From Delphinus delphis (lineage: Eukaryota > Chordata > Mammalia > Artiodactyla > Delphinidae), in contig NC_082687.1 of the NCBI RefSeq assembly GCF_949987515.2, positions 20,630,148 to 20,694,147 of the forward strand: a stretch of DNA of 64,000 bases, written 5' to 3'. Of this stretch, positions 1 to 11,639 are shown in pieces (position 1 is the first letter of the stretch; each line of letters begins with the position of its first letter). A model generated the notes under the pieces. It saw only the letters and a program-made list of their open reading frames with translations. It was not told the origin of the DNA and did not search any database. The position numbers were made by a program, and so were the translations under genes.

Positions 1-1195
1 TTTTTATCTGGCCTATGTGCCTTAGATATTATAGTTTTATAATAAGTCAGTATCAAGTAGATCAAATGGTGTAGTCTTTGTTTTTCTCAAAATTGTATTG
101 ACTATTCTTGGACCCTTGCTTTTCTATATAAATTTTCAGTTTATCAGATCCCATTAAAAAGCCCGTTGTCATTTTCATTGAAACAGCAAAGAATTTATAA
201 ATTTAACCAGGGGGAAATGATATTTTTCTAATGCAGAATTGTCCCATCCCTGGGCATGATCTATCTCTATATTTATTCAGATATTCTTTCATGTTCAATT
301 GTGCTGTAATTTTCTTCCCAACAATAATAGCAAACATTTATATGTACCAATTACTGTTCTAAATGCTTATATTTAACTCAGAGGTACATATTATTGTCTC
401 CCTTTACAAAACTGAGGAAACTGAGGCAGAGAGTGGTCAAGTACTTTACCCAAGCCAATTAGCAGTAGGGCTATAATGTAGAACCAGGCATTCTGAGTTG
501 GAGGCTCTTCTCTGACCCACCCGTGCTGCTATACTGCTTCCATACAGGGCTTGTACATCTGTTCTTAGATTTCATCTTAGGTACCCTATAGATTTTACTG
601 CCTTTGTGAATGGAGTTTGCCTCTCTTATATGTTCTCAATTGTATTCCTGTTCAGGAGAAGTGCTATTGACTTTAGTGTGCTGTCTTGTACCCAGCAGTT
701 ATGTTGAACTGTTATATGATTTTAAATAATTTGAGAGATTACCTTGGATTTTCTATGTAGACAATCATGTCTGCAATTAAAGACAATTTGTGCCTTTTCT
801 TGCCAATCTTTCCCCATTTTATGTCTGTCTCAGCTGGTTCCAGTATAAGGTAGAGTTGAATAGCAGTGGTGACAGATGGCATCTTTGTCTTTGGTCTAGC
901 AATGCTTTTAAATTTCCACATGAAAAAATGTTTGCTGTTGGGTTTTGATAGGTGCCCTTTCTCACCCTTCCTAGTTTTCTGGGAGTTTATCAAGAATTAC
1001 TGTCAAGATTTGTCTAACGTGGGCTTTTTTTGTTTGGCTAGTTGCTTTGTTTTGCTGTATCTATTGATATGATTATCTGGCTTTTTCCTTTTAATCTATT
1101 AATGGAATGAGTTAAATTAATAGTTTATCTTTAAACCATTCTTGCATTCCCAGAGTGGACTCAACATAGTCATAAAGTTCTACTGACACGTAGCC
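1..1195 (-). mobile_element. Old L1 fragment, antisense (ORF2 part)
   Basis: Read on the minus strand this is decayed L1 ORF2 sequence. The plus strand shows familiar reverse-complement L1 phrases, such as the match to the region around 61-170 that recurs in the next L1 at about 1,700-1,780. A MIR splits it near 315-530. It is full of stops and cannot be functional. It enters the window already truncated. The right limit is approximate, since a hAT-like relic follows and then a second L1 restarts from the same part of ORF2. Confidence 0.75.
315..530 (+). mobile_element. MIR SINE inside the old L1
   Basis: The core follows the MIR pattern: a run about cells with three-part cues 'tgtaccaattactgttct', then 'actgaggaaactgaggca', then a stretch ending in a hydrophilic-looking 'gtagaaccaggcattctga'. 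The L1 text before and after it appears continuous, so the MIR seems to have inserted into an already present L1. It is non-coding. Confidence 0.75.
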
Positions 1196-1197
1196 AT

Positions 1198-1335
1198 ACT
1201 CATTCATTTACGCATTTTCTATGGCCACTTTCGCACCGTAATTGCAGAGTTGTATAGTTGCAATGGAGGCCATAATGTCCACAAGCCTAAAATATTTACA
1301 ATCTGTTTTTTTCAGAAAAGTCTGTTAACTTTTCC
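1198..1335 (+). mobile_element. hAT-type DNA transposon relic
   Basis: The stretch containing 'tatggccactttcgcac', 'gcagagttgtatagttgcaa' and 'cctaaaatatttacaatctg' matches my memory of a common non-autonomous hAT element of mammals. The family name is uncertain. A second piece of the same kind of element lies near 54,310-54,385. No terminal inverted repeats were confirmed. Confidence 0.5.
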
Positions 1336-2579
1336 TGGAAATTTTATAGGTTTGGGTTTTCCGTTTTGGTCTATGGTTCATTTTGAATTAATTCTTGTGT
1401 ATGATGCGAGATAAGTTTCATTTTTTTGAAGTATAGAAGTTCATTTTTACACACACACAATTGTTTTAGCACTAATTGTCTATTTATTCTCCACTGAACT
1501 ACCTTTTTATTTTTGTTCGAAATCAGCTGTATCAGCTGCCGTAAATGTGTGGGTCTATTTCTGGGTTCTCTATTCTGTTCCATTGATCTATTTGTTTACC
1601 TTGACATAATACCACCAATACCAATATCAATTACTGAAACTTTACAATAAGTTCTTGAAATTAGATCGTATTAGTCCTCCAAATTTGTTCTTTTCTTTCA
1701 AAGTTGTTTTGACTATCTTAGATCCTTTGCATTTCCATATGAATTCTAGAATCAGTTTGTCAGTTAAAAAAAAAAGCCTACTGAGATTTAATTTGCACTG
1801 TGTTGAGTCTATAGATCAACTTGAGGAGCATTGACATGTTAACAATATTGAGTCTTCCAACCGGCAGAATACTTTCTCCTTATTTAGGTTTTCATAAATT
1901 TATCTCGTGTTTTATAATTTTCAGTGCATAGGTTTTTCACATCTGTTAGATTTATTTCTCCATACTTCATATTGTAAGTGATATCTTTAAAATTTAGACT
2001 CTGATTGATCTTATATCCTGCAAACTTGTTAAATGTATTATTAATTCTGGTAGTTTTTTGTAGATCTCATTGGATTTTTACATAGACAATCATGTCATCT
2101 GTGAATAAAGACAGTTTTACTTCCTTCTTTCTAATCTGAATGCCTTTTATTTCTCTTTCTTGCCTTATTGCACTGGCTCTAAACTCTAGTACAATGTTCA
2201 ATAGTCATGGTACAAGTGGCTGTCCTTGCCTTGTCCTCTGTCTTGTGGGAAAGTATTCCATATTTAAGACCATTAAGTCTGTGGGTTTTTCAGAGATGTT
2301 CTTTATCAAATTGAGGAAGTTCACTTCTATTTGTCGTTTGTTGAGAGATTTTTTTTTTTTTTTAAATCAGGAATAGAGGTTGGGTACTGCCAAATGCTTT
2401 TTGTGTGTCTGTTTAGATGATTGTATAGTTTGAATTTTTTATTGTTAATATGATGAATTACATTGATCAATTTCCAAATGTTAAACCCAGCTGGCACGCC
2501 TGGGATAAACCCACTCAGTCATGATGTATTATCATTTTTCCCTGTTGTTGGATTAGATTTGTTAAGAATTTTCGTGTTG

Positions 2580-2871
2580 TATATATGTCCATGCCTCTCT
2601 CTCGCCCTGTCACAGCTCACCCTTCCCCCTATACACGAACAAACGTAAGGTAGATAGCTAGTGGGAAGCAGCCGCATGGCACAGGGATATCGGCTCGGTG
2701 CTTTGTGACCGCCTGGAGGGGTGGGATAGGGAGGGTGGGAGGGAGGGAGATGCAAGAGGGAAGAGATATGGGAACATATGTATATGTATAACTGATTCAC
2801 TTTGTTATAAAGCAGAAACTAACACACCATTGTAAAGCAATTATACCCCAATAAAGATGTTAAAAAAAAAA
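2580..2871 (+). mobile_element. Short L1 3'-end insertion with 5' inversion
   Basis: A 3' end of a cetartiodactyl L1 ends with 'caataaagatg' and a poly-A run. It is flanked by a perfect 16-bp direct repeat, aagaattttcgtgttg, at 2,564-2,579 and 2,872-2,887. Bases 2,580 to about 2,634 are the reverse complement of the L1 3' UTR piece that normally lies just upstream of the sense part starting near 2,635. Compare the uninverted version at about 63,655-63,730. This is the twin-priming form of L1 integration. Confidence 0.88.
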
Positions 2872-3931
2872 AAGAATTTTCGTGTTGATGTTCATGAGGG
2901 ATATTGATATTGGTTTGTAGTTTTCTTTATTCAAAATGTCCTTGTCTGGTTTTGATACCAGGGTAATGCTGCTTCACAGAGTGATTTGGGAACTGTTCCG
3001 CCTTTTTCAATCTTCTGGAAGAGATTGTGTAGTATTGGCATTATTTACTCACTAAATATTTCATAGAAGTCATCAGTGACTGGGCCTGGAGTTTTCTTTG
3101 TGGAAAGGTTCTAAATTATCACTTCAATTTCTTTTAATACTTATAGGACTACTCAGGATATCTTCTTCTACAGTAAGCTTTGGTAGTTTGTCTGTCAATG
3201 AATTTATCCATTCTATCTAAGTCACTGAATTTATTAGCAAAAAGATGTTCATAATATTCCCTTATTATTCTTTTAATATCTGTAGGATCTGTAGTGATGT
3301 CACCCTCTCGTTCTGGCTACTGGTAATAGTGTCTTATCTCTTGTTGTCCTCATAAGTCTGGCAATAGGTTTATCAATTTTATTGATACAAAAGCTCAAAG
3401 AAACAGCTTTTGACCTCATGAATTTTCCCTATTATTTTTGTTCTATATTTTGTTAATTTCTCTTCTGATCCTTATGATTTCCTTTCTTCTTCTTACTTTG
3501 GGTTTAAGTTGCTCTTCTTTTACTAGTTTCTTAAGGTGGAGCCTAGGATAATTGGTTTGAGAACTTTCTTTTTTTCCAGTATAGTTGCTTAGTGCTATAA
3601 ATTTCCCTCTAAGTATTATTTTAGTCACAGATTGTGACACATTGTGCTATATATGCCATAAACCACACACTCTGTTGTCATTATTTTTGTTTCAAGAGCC
3701 AATTATATTTTAAAGAGACTAAAATAATAAGGGAAAATATTATATATTTACTTGTGCAATTACCACATCTGATGGTAATGCTCTTCATTCCTTTGTGTAG
3801 ATCCATATTTCATCTAGTATCACTTTCCTTCTGTTTGAAGGACAGCCTTTAACATATTATATTTAGGATCTGCTAGAGGTGAATTCTTTTAGTTTTCATA
3901 GGCCTGAGAAGACTTTATATTGTTTTTATTC

Positions 3932-4161
3932 TTTTTTTTTTTTTTTTTTTTTTTGTGGTACGCGGGCCTCTCACTGCTGTGGCCTCTCCCGTTGAGGAGC
4001 ACAGGCTCCGGACGCACAGGCTCCGGACGCACAGGCTCAGCGACCATGGCTCACGGGCCCAGCCACTCCGCGGCATGTGGGATCTTCCTGGACCAGGACA
4101 CGAACCCGCATCCCCTGCATCGCCAGGCGGATGCCCAACCACTGCACCACCAGGGAAGCCC
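3932..4161 (-). mobile_element. CHR-type SINE, short odontocete form, antisense
   Basis: A poly-T run at 3,932-3,954 is followed by the reverse complement of the SINE, ending at the head ccagggaagccc. Imperfect direct repeats of about 18 bp flank it (3,916-3,933 and 4,162-4,179), which marks an ordinary retroposition event. It carries an internal 15-bp tandem duplication, acaggctccggacgc, at 4,001-4,030. Other copies in the window have that unit once. Confidence 0.93.
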
Positions 4162-5042
4162 TATTTTGCTTTTATTCTTGAAAGACTTTTTTTTTCTGGA
4201 TATGGGCTCCAGGTTGACAGTACATATTTTTTCTTATTCAGTACTTTAGAGATGTTGCTCCACTGCTTTCTCACTTGCATTGTTTTCTACAAGAAATCTA
4301 CTGTAATCCTTATCTGTGTTCCTCTGTATGTAACATGTTCTTCTCCCCCCACCCTCATCCTTTCCAGCTACTTTTAAGATTTTATCTTTATTATTGATTT
4401 TGAGCAATTTACTTATAATATGCCTTAGTGTGGGTTTTCTTCATTTTTGTTGTGCTTGGGTTCATTGACACTCTTTTATTTGTAAGTGTATAGTTTTCAT
4501 CAAACTTGGAAAGTTTTTGGTCATTATTTCTTCAGATATTTTTCTATTCCTCCCTGTTCACTATTTCAGGGACTCCAATTGCACATATATTAAGCATCTT
4601 GAAGTTGTCTCACAGCTCACCAAGGCTCTGTCTCTCTTTTAAATTATTATTTTTGTTTTTTTATTCTCTATGTTTCTTTTTGGATAGTTTCTACTGCTGT
4701 CTTCAAGTTAACTAATCTGTTCTTCTGCAATGTCTACCCTGCTGTTAATCTCATCCGTTGTGTTTTGCATCTTAGACATTGTAGTTTTCATCTGCAATAG
4801 CTTGGTTTAGGATTTTTTATATCCTAAGCCAAATATCTTTAATATCCAAACCTATATTTATTGTATGTTCCATCTTTCCTCTAACTTTTTGAACAAATGG
4901 AGTAGAGTTATAATAACTGGTTTGGCATCTTTGTCTGCTGATTCTAACATCTGTGTCAATTCTGGATCAGCTTCAAGTTACTGACTTTTCTCCTCATTAT
5001 GGGCTGTATTTTCCTGCTTCTTGGCATGGCTGGTAATTTTTA

Positions 5043-5209
5043 CATTGTTTTCTGTCTTTTCTTTTTTTAATTTTGAAAACAAGTTTTTTGAAATAGAGTT
5101 GATTTACAATGTTGTGTTAGTTTTAGGTGTATAGCAAAGTGATTCATATATATATATGTGTGTGTGTATATATATATATATATTCTTTTTTAGATTCTTT
5201 TCCATTATA
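5043..5209 (-). mobile_element. L1 3' end, antisense, in older L1
   Basis: The minus strand reads a 5'-truncated L1 3' UTR ending with the typical 'aacattgtaaatcaac' tail region. It includes a TA/TG microsatellite at about 5,147-5,182. Near-identical flanks 'ggtaatttttac' (5,032-5,042) and 'ggtaatattttac' (5,210-5,222) look like a target-site duplication within the older L1. Confidence 0.75.
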
Positions 5210-5950
5210 GGTAATATTTTACTGAATGTCAGACATTGTGACTTTTACCGTGTGGGATGCTGTGTATGTTTGTACTTCTATAGCTATTCTTGAGCTATGT
5301 TCTGGCTTGTTTTTAACTCAGAAACAGTTTGATCCTTTCAAGTCTTACTTTGGTGATTTGCTAAGCACATTTGGACCAGTTCTCAATCTGGGACAAATTA
5401 TTCTCCAAGACTTGCCTGAGTAGGCTGCCCAATGCCCTGTGAAATGTGAATTTTTCCAGCAGGCACTCTTCCCAAATCTGTGTGTGCTCGAAACACTGTT
5501 CCCTCTGGTCCTTTTGGGTGGTTCTCTCCCTGACTTTGGGCAATTTCCTCCCACGTATGGGCTGAACAATTCTGAGCTGAGTGCTCATGCTGGACCTCTC
5601 CATACCTCCAGAACTCTCTTTGTAGCTCTCTCCTCTACATTATTCTGCCCTGGGTACTCTAACTTCCTTGATTTCCCCAGAATCTCAGCTCAGTCTCCTC
5701 AGCTTGAGGATTTTACCAGACTCAGCTTGGACAATGTCTCCCTGACACATGGCCAGGAAACTCTCAAGGCATAAGCTGGAGCAATCATGGGCTCTCCTTG
5801 TGTGCTTTCATTTCTCAGTGATCACTGTCCTTTACTGCCTATTGTCCAGTCTCTTGAAAACCACTGTTTCCAATGTTTTGTCTTGTTTTTCAGTTGTTTT
5901 GGGTGGGAAGGTAAATCTGGTCCCTGTTATTCTTTCTTGGCTGGAAACCC

Positions 5951-7340
5951 ATCAGGTACATTTTAAGCTTTGAGTCATCCATCCACACTTGGCTCCAGAG
6001 AATGGGCAAGTACCTTCTCTTCCTCCCACTTAGCAGTGATAGGAGCCTCAGCACAGCCCCCTCCAGAGCAACACTCCTCATGACTTCCCGTCATTACCCA
6101 CCACCCTACCCTGTCAGGAAGGGGTGGAAGAATCCTTGCAACCCACTCTTAACATTTTTCTTTGAAAACCCGTTTCTTCATCTGGTTCCCCACTTTGGTG
6201 TATTATATTTATTTTATCTGGATATCTCAGTGAGGATTAAAGAAGGTGATATACATAGAGCCTGGTACATCACAGGTGCTCAGGGAGTATAGATTGCCCC
6301 TCATTTCTCTGATTCTGCCAGCCCACCACTCAAACAAGTAAGTCAAGCCTTGAGGGGATCGGGTGCTCAGAGCAGCACCTCTTTGCAGTACCAGTTAAAG
6401 CAAGAGTCCCTCCCCCCATTTAAGCCCCTGAATTAATCCCATCCACAGCTTTCAAACTTAATACCAAAGAGAAATGGACGGCATCCCGTTTTACCCCACA
6501 GACTGGATTCAAGCAAAATAAATGGGCACAGAACTAATCCCCACACACCAGGCCAGCCCTAGGGAAATTTGGAAAACAGGCAATTAAGCACGATGGAGCA
6601 GTTTGGCCTAGGAGGGAAATGACCTTGCCTACACATTACTCTCTGGTGATCAATAATTCACAGCACTGCCAGCCGAGTGTGCAGCCTCCACTCAGCCTCC
6701 CCTCTGACCAGACCTTGCGAGAGGGTCCTGAAGGTCCCATGCTCATCCCCATGTCCCACCCAGGCCTGGCGGTATCAGGGAAAAAGACTCCAAGTCTCCT
6801 GAGGGCAGGCTCCCAGGAGATCGGTGCAGCAGCCCAGAGCCAGACCCTCATTTGGGGACACATGTTCATCTTTCAAGGGGAGGCTCCAGGACCCAGCCTT
6901 CCACAGTGAGACGGGGTTCTTCTTTCCCACTGGCAGTTCCAAGCCACCCTCTCATGACACTTCCTCCGTGAAGCCTTCATTGATTACTTCAATGCTTGAA
7001 GTCATTGCTGAGTCCTTACAGCATTTATTCACCATCCATTAATTTAATTAGAAATTATTGATCACCATTAAGTATCAGGCCTGCAATGGACATTGGAGCA
7101 GAGACCAATGACTAACACACATTCCTGACTTCAAGGTCTCAAGTAAACTCGAGGGACAGATTCATGGGGAACCAGACGGACAGATGGACGAGAGCCATCC
7201 AGATGATCACAGACCACATTAGCGTTTAAACCTCAAAAATGAGGATCATACTCCTCGCTTCTCCTGAGCGTAACATTCCTGGACACGGAGCATGAGGGAA
7301 TCTACACATCTCAGGCCACGAAGAGAAGGTAAGATTGGGG
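5951..7340. other. Non-coding stretch, no gene seen
   Basis: Mostly unique sequence. A short MIR-like piece may lie at about 6,200-6,290, around 'gcctggtacatcacaggtgctca'-like text. Open frames here reach only about 96 codons, overlap on both strands and match nothing I know. I see no promoter or exon signature strong enough to report. Confidence 0.5.
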
Positions 7341-7344
7341 AACC

Positions 7345-7560
7345 ACTCACATGGCATGTACTGTGCAAATGCTCTAAATGCATTATTTCACTCCACCTCC
7401 AAAACCTCAATGGGTAGGCACTATTCGTGTCTCCATTTCACAGATGGGAAAGTTGAGGCTTAAAGCAGTTGAGTAATCTCTGTCAGACCACTCACGAGCA
7501 GCAGATGGGAGGTGAAGCCCGGCAGCCTGGCTCTAGCACTGGGTTCCAACCTCTCCCCAT
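7345..7560 (+). mobile_element. MIR SINE
   Basis: The stretch contains 'catttcacagatgggaaa', 'gttgaggcttaaagcag' and a following region typical of the MIR core and 3' part. It is old and diverged. Confidence 0.75.
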
Positions 7561-7599
7561 GCTAAAAAACGGGCACCACCCCATCTAGAATTGCAGGCT

Positions 7600-7885
7600 T
7601 AGCCCCATCATTTCATACCCCCTGCTCTGCTTTACTTTTTATCTCTTTAGTAATTATCACTAACATAGCATATCTTAGTGTTTTTTTCCCCCACTTCTCC
7701 CATTTCAACCTTGGAGAATGTCAGCTCCACGGTTGCAGGGACTTTTGCTTGTGTGTTCAGTGCTGTGTTCCCACCCACCTACCATGCCCCATCACCCCCA
7801 CCCCCACCCCCACCTCCAGTGCCTGGCAGGAAGTAGAAGCTTATGCAGTACTTGTTGGATGGATTAATGAACGAATGGTTGATTG
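7600..7885 (+). mobile_element. L2 LINE 3' end
   Basis: The order of cues fits an L2 3' UTR: 'gtcagctccacggttgcagg', 'gtgttcagtgctgtgttcc', 'tccagtgcctggcagg' and a tail with 'gttggatggattaatgaacg'. A C-rich simple repeat at about 7,791-7,816 sits in the middle. No coding part is present. Confidence 0.7.
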
Positions 7886-9380
7886 GGGAAGCCTGTCAGC
7901 AACGCAGATGGCCAGCCCCTTTCCTTCCCTCCCACCACAGTGGCTCCCATAGGGAGTGGTGCAGGCTGCCCCACAAAGTTTTTGCCATGGGCCGATGGTG
8001 CCGGGCCGGCTCAGATGTCTCGGTGGGTCAAGCCAGGGGCCATGCTGGGTGGCAGGACCATCCCAGGCATCCCTCAGGGAACCAGAGAGGCAAGTCCAAT
8101 GGGGCTGTCAGAACCCAGGGGGCCTTGGAGAGCCAAGGCAGAGGCAACAGATTCATACAGGAGGGCAGCTGTGCCTGTCACGGAGCAGGGCTGGAGTTGG
8201 GGCATCTGTCACTGTGGCTGGGATCTACCTACTACCTTGCTGCAGAGCCTGAGAACTAGGGTCCTTGAGGGCCCAATGGTGCCAGGGATGATGGGAAGCG
8301 TTGGCCAGCACCCTCGGGTTGCAAGTGACAGAAAGGCGGTCCAAACTGGCTTAGCAAAAAGGGGACATGAATCCAAGCCTCAGAAAGCAGACCCAACCTG
8401 GGGACACATGGCCCCTGGGGCGTGAACTTCATCGGACCTCATCCGCCTCTCCTCTCTGTTTCTCCAAGGGACTGGCCTCGTTCTCCACCTGCTACAGGCG
8501 GACTTCTCTGGGTGTGGGGAGACCACGGCTAGCAGCAGCTCACATCTCACAGCATCTCTACTGGAGCAGGAAAACCGTCCCCACTCTCTGCACTCACAGA
8601 CCCCAGCCTGGACACCTGCCCACTCCTGGACTAGTCCCTGAGGCCAGGGAGGTCCCATCTTTGGCCTGCCCAGGGTCATGGTGCTGAAGAATGAGACTGG
8701 TGCTGGGAAAGACACCACGACAGCCTCCGCCGTCCTCTGGTTCTAGCCGCAGCTGCGGTGGACCATTGGCCAGGCTCCGACTCGCCCGGCTGCCAGGTCC
8801 CCTCTAGCACTCTGGCGTCCTGCTGCGGTCTGCTCCCAGGCCTCACCGACACCCCTGGGTCTTGAGCCCATGCAACCTGGAGTGCGGGGAGTCAGTGCCA
8901 CCTGGGCGCCCCTGACTTATTTGGAAGAAGAATCCCTGGAGAATTGCTGCTGCCCCTCTCCTTCAGGGATCAGTTCCAGAACCTTCCTTCCACGTCTCAG
9001 TGGACCGGAGCCCCCTTTCCCCACAGCAGGGAGCAAGCGATGAGACCTGGGCTCCCCTCCCAGGTAGACTGCCTGCACCCACATGCTTTCCAGGCTCTGA
9101 TTGCCAGGACCTCACGCTCAGCCCCGTCACCGAGAGGGCCCAGTGCATTTGGGAGACTGAAACATGGACACAAGGAGCAAGACGGCCCCCCGCGGCTGGG
9201 AGGCCTGTGTGCAGGGCACGGGCCTCGGGTCTGGGACTGGATTTCGGGGTCGGGATTCTGACCTGGGACCAGCATGAGAGGAGCACCGAGCGGTCGCTGA
9301 GGCTGGGGCGCTGCATGAGCCGCTCCCGCCCAGGGAGCCAGAGGGATGGCCACTCCCAGAACTGCAGGCTCTCACAGTTG
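7886..9380. other. GC-rich non-coding stretch
   Basis: GC-rich, with overlapping open frames on both strands, the longest about 180 codons at 7,883-8,425. None shows a recognisable domain, and such frames are expected where GC is high and stop codons are few. Around 8,310-8,420 the text resembles an interspersed repeat I cannot name ('ggttgcaagtgacagaaag' then 'aaactggcttagcaaaaag'). Confidence 0.45.
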
Positions 9381-9384
9381 TCCT

Positions 9385-9505
9385 TTCTGCCATATGATGA
9401 GCACCTACGGTGTGCCAGGCATGGCGCTAGGTGCTTTGCTGGCAATAGACCAGGTGGGTGTCACGGGAGCCTCTTTGCAGTTGAGGAAGTGGAGCGTCCA
9501 CGCAG
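9385..9505 (+). mobile_element. MIR SINE fragment
   Basis: 'gatgagcacctacggtgtgc', 'caggcatggcgctaggtgct' and 'tttgcagttgaggaagtgga' in order are the MIR core. Confidence 0.7.
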
Positions 9506-9509
9506 CCAT

Positions 9510-9870
9510 GAGCTCCCCGGGCAGATTCAGGCTCTCCCTAGCCTCCTTCTCTTCCTCTGGTCCTCGTTCAAATATCCCCTTCTCAGACAGGCCTTCCTGG
9601 ATGTGACGCCATTGCAAATGGCGGCTCCGTCACTCTCCGATTCCTTCCCTGCTCCATTTTTCTCACAGCACTTAGCATTATGTGATAATTTAGAAGAACA
9701 TAGTTGACATAATATCATTTCCTTGTCTGATTATTCACTCTCCATCTGTGTCTCTAGAACATACACTTCACGAGCACAGGGCTTCCCAGCTAAAACAGTG
9801 CCAGGCCATAGTAAGCGTGCAATCGTTTCTGAGGGGGTGACTGAATGAATGAAGGAACGGGGGTAGAGTT
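9510..9870 (+). mobile_element. L2 LINE 3' end
   Basis: Cues in order are 'ttcaaatatccccttctcag', 'aggccttcctggatgtgacg', 'cacttcacgagcacagggc', 'agtgccaggccatagtaagc' and the terminal 'gaatgaatgaagg'. This is the standard 3' part of L2, diverged and non-coding. Confidence 0.75.
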
Positions 9871-10195
9871 CGTTCTTCTCCTACTTCCCCACAGTCACCA
9901 GCGTCCAGGTGCCAAGTCCTGCACATTTGCTGCAATCCCCCCTCCAAGCAGAGACTGAAGGGGGCTCTGAGTCAGAGAGGATGCAGCCAGAGGAACTGGA
10001 GCTGGCTGAGACCCCAGAAGGCACATCCTAGCTTCTTGGAGGCCGTGCTGTCCCGCCCTTCAGCCCAGCCGCCTCCAGGCCCCTGGGAAGTCCCTGTATT
10101 GGTGATAGGGGTGGGGTAGAGAGACGAGGGGGGCCTGCAGGGGTCTGTACAGGGTTAGGGCTCCCAGGGGCAGCTACCAGTGTACACAGTGAAGA

Positions 10196-10256
10196 TGCAT
10201 GTACGTATGTAAGTATGTATGTATGTACGTATGTACATATGTATGTATGTATGATG
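10196..10256. repeat. (GTAT)n microsatellite, imperfect
   Basis: Tetranucleotide repeat of gtat with several gtac variants, about 60 bp long. It is probably length-variable between individuals. Confidence 0.9.
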
Positions 10257-10427
10257 GGACAGAGCCCAGGTCTCCAGGACTGGGACCAGCACGTGCCATC
10301 TGAAAGATGGAATCCTGGAGCCACAGGACACACACGGGCCTGCAAAGAGCGTGTGAGTGTGGGAGAGACACAAACTGCAGCGTACGTTCCTCCCAGCTAA
10401 CCGCCCTCTGCCCCATACATCACTCCT

Positions 10428-10447
10428 CTCTCTCTCTCTCTCTCTCA
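10428..10447. repeat. (CT)n microsatellite
   Basis: About ten uninterrupted tc units. Confidence 0.85.
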
Positions 10448-10514
10448 CAGGCTGCTCTGCACTTGTCCATCCACCCTCTCTCCTGCTCCCTCTCTCCCTG
10501 TCCCGTTCCCTCCC

Positions 10515-10760
10515 ATTCATTTGTTCAATAACCACGTGCTGAGTGAGCTCTGGGGACCAGGTGTAAATCAGCCTGGGGACAGGCCCTGAAGGGCCCATGG
10601 TCCAGAAGAGGAATCCGAAGCCCTAATATAAGTGTGGGGGCGGGGGGAGGTCCTGGGGCTGCAGGGACACCAAACACAAGGAGTACAGATGGGCTCAGCA
10701 AAAGCTTCAGAGGGAGCGGACATTTGAGCTGGGGCTTGAAGAATAAGTAGGAGTTTGTGG
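10515..10760 (+). mobile_element. MIR- or L2-like old repeat
   Basis: 'catttgttcaataaccacgt' followed by 'tggtccagaagaggaatcc'-type text fits the common ancient repeats with a 'ttcaacaaatatttattgag' start. It is too diverged to choose the family. Confidence 0.45.
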
Positions 10761-11054
10761 GAGGAAAAGGCAGGTAAGGAGCCAGCAGGTAAAGGCCCAA
10801 ATTCAGTCTCCGCCACTCAGCAGCTTGGACCTCCTGCTGGCCCTTCCCCAGGGGCCTCAGCCTGCTTGTCCATGAACTAGGTAAGTGAGGCTCACCCCTC
10901 TCAGGTGCACAAACCCCCAGCACAGGACCTGGCACAGAATGGTCCAGTGAACTGCGGTTTCCCCTCCCCACCAAGTGCCCCCCTCTTCCTGCCACGAGGT
11001 CCTCCCAGTGGCCTGAGAACCCCACATGATCTGCTTCCCTCTCCCCACTCCTCC

Positions 11055-11470
11055 CACCTCACTCCACTCTAGGCACACTGGCCTCCCTGCTGTTTCTCCA
11101 ACCTGCCTCAGGGCCTTTGCACCTGCTGGATTATCCCTCCACCTGTATTGTTCTTCCTTTATCTCCAAGGCTTAGTCTCTCACTTCCTTTAAGACTTTGC
11201 TCAAATATTTTCTCAGTGAGGCCAACCAGGGTTCTCCTATTTATGACCGCAACCCCCCCACACAAGACACTCACCCCTACTCCTGGACCCCTTTACTTGG
11301 CTTTGCTTTTTTTACTTTGTAGCATAAAATACACTTTTCTTGTTAAGTGTGACTGTGATTTAGTATCTGTTCCCCCCAACCCCTCCTCCGAATGTCAGCT
11401 TCACCAGGTGGGGACTTCTGTCTCACTCACCCTAGGGTACACAGAAGTATCAGTGAGTGCTCAGAAAGTG
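11055..11470 (+). mobile_element. L2 LINE 3' part
   Basis: 'cctcagggcctttgcacctg' followed by 'agactttgctcaaatatttt', 'cagtgaggccaaccaggg' and 'gaatgtcagcttcaccagg' is a clear L2 order. The 130-codon plus-strand frame at 11,117-11,509 is a chance frame through it. Confidence 0.8.
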
Positions 11471-11639
11471 AACAGAGCTGGTGAGAGGCTGGAGCCCTTT
11501 GTAACCTAAGTGAGGACGATGAATCCTGGCCATCAAGATGACACGCTTCACACACACTGCTAGTTTTGCACACGAGCAGTGCTGTGTTAGAAATCGGACA
11601 CGTACTAAATCGATTTACTGCAAACTAAAAGATAAATTC

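Larger units (their letters stand above)
1340..5950 (-). mobile_element. Old L1, antisense, ORF2 to 5' region, interrupted
   Basis: On the minus strand this runs from L1 ORF2 (about 1,340-3,900) through the ORF1 side (about 4,200-4,900) into the L1 5' region (to about 5,950). Minus-strand frames give recognisable pieces of ORF2, for example residues similar to RRKEIIRIRREINKI encoded near 3,443-3,500, from the linker after the endonuclease domain. Three later insertions interrupt it: an L1 3' end with a 5' inversion (2,580-2,871), a SINE (3,932-4,161) and an L1 3' end (5,043-5,209). It has many stops and shifts and is dead. Confidence 0.7.
9871..10500. other. Non-coding stretch with two simple repeats
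   Basis: Unique sequence around a GTAT-type repeat (10,196-10,256) and a CT repeat (10,428-10,447). Minus-strand frames rich in Tyr-Ile-His-Thr here are only the translation of the GTAT repeat. No gene is seen. Confidence 0.5.

Noticed and set aside
7883..8425. 180-codon frame as a secreted or regulatory protein
   Set aside because: No signal peptide, no conserved motif, three plus-strand frames are open here at the same time.
9000..9707. 235-codon plus-strand open frame
   Set aside because: It passes through a MIR and an L2 fragment, so it cannot be a conserved gene.
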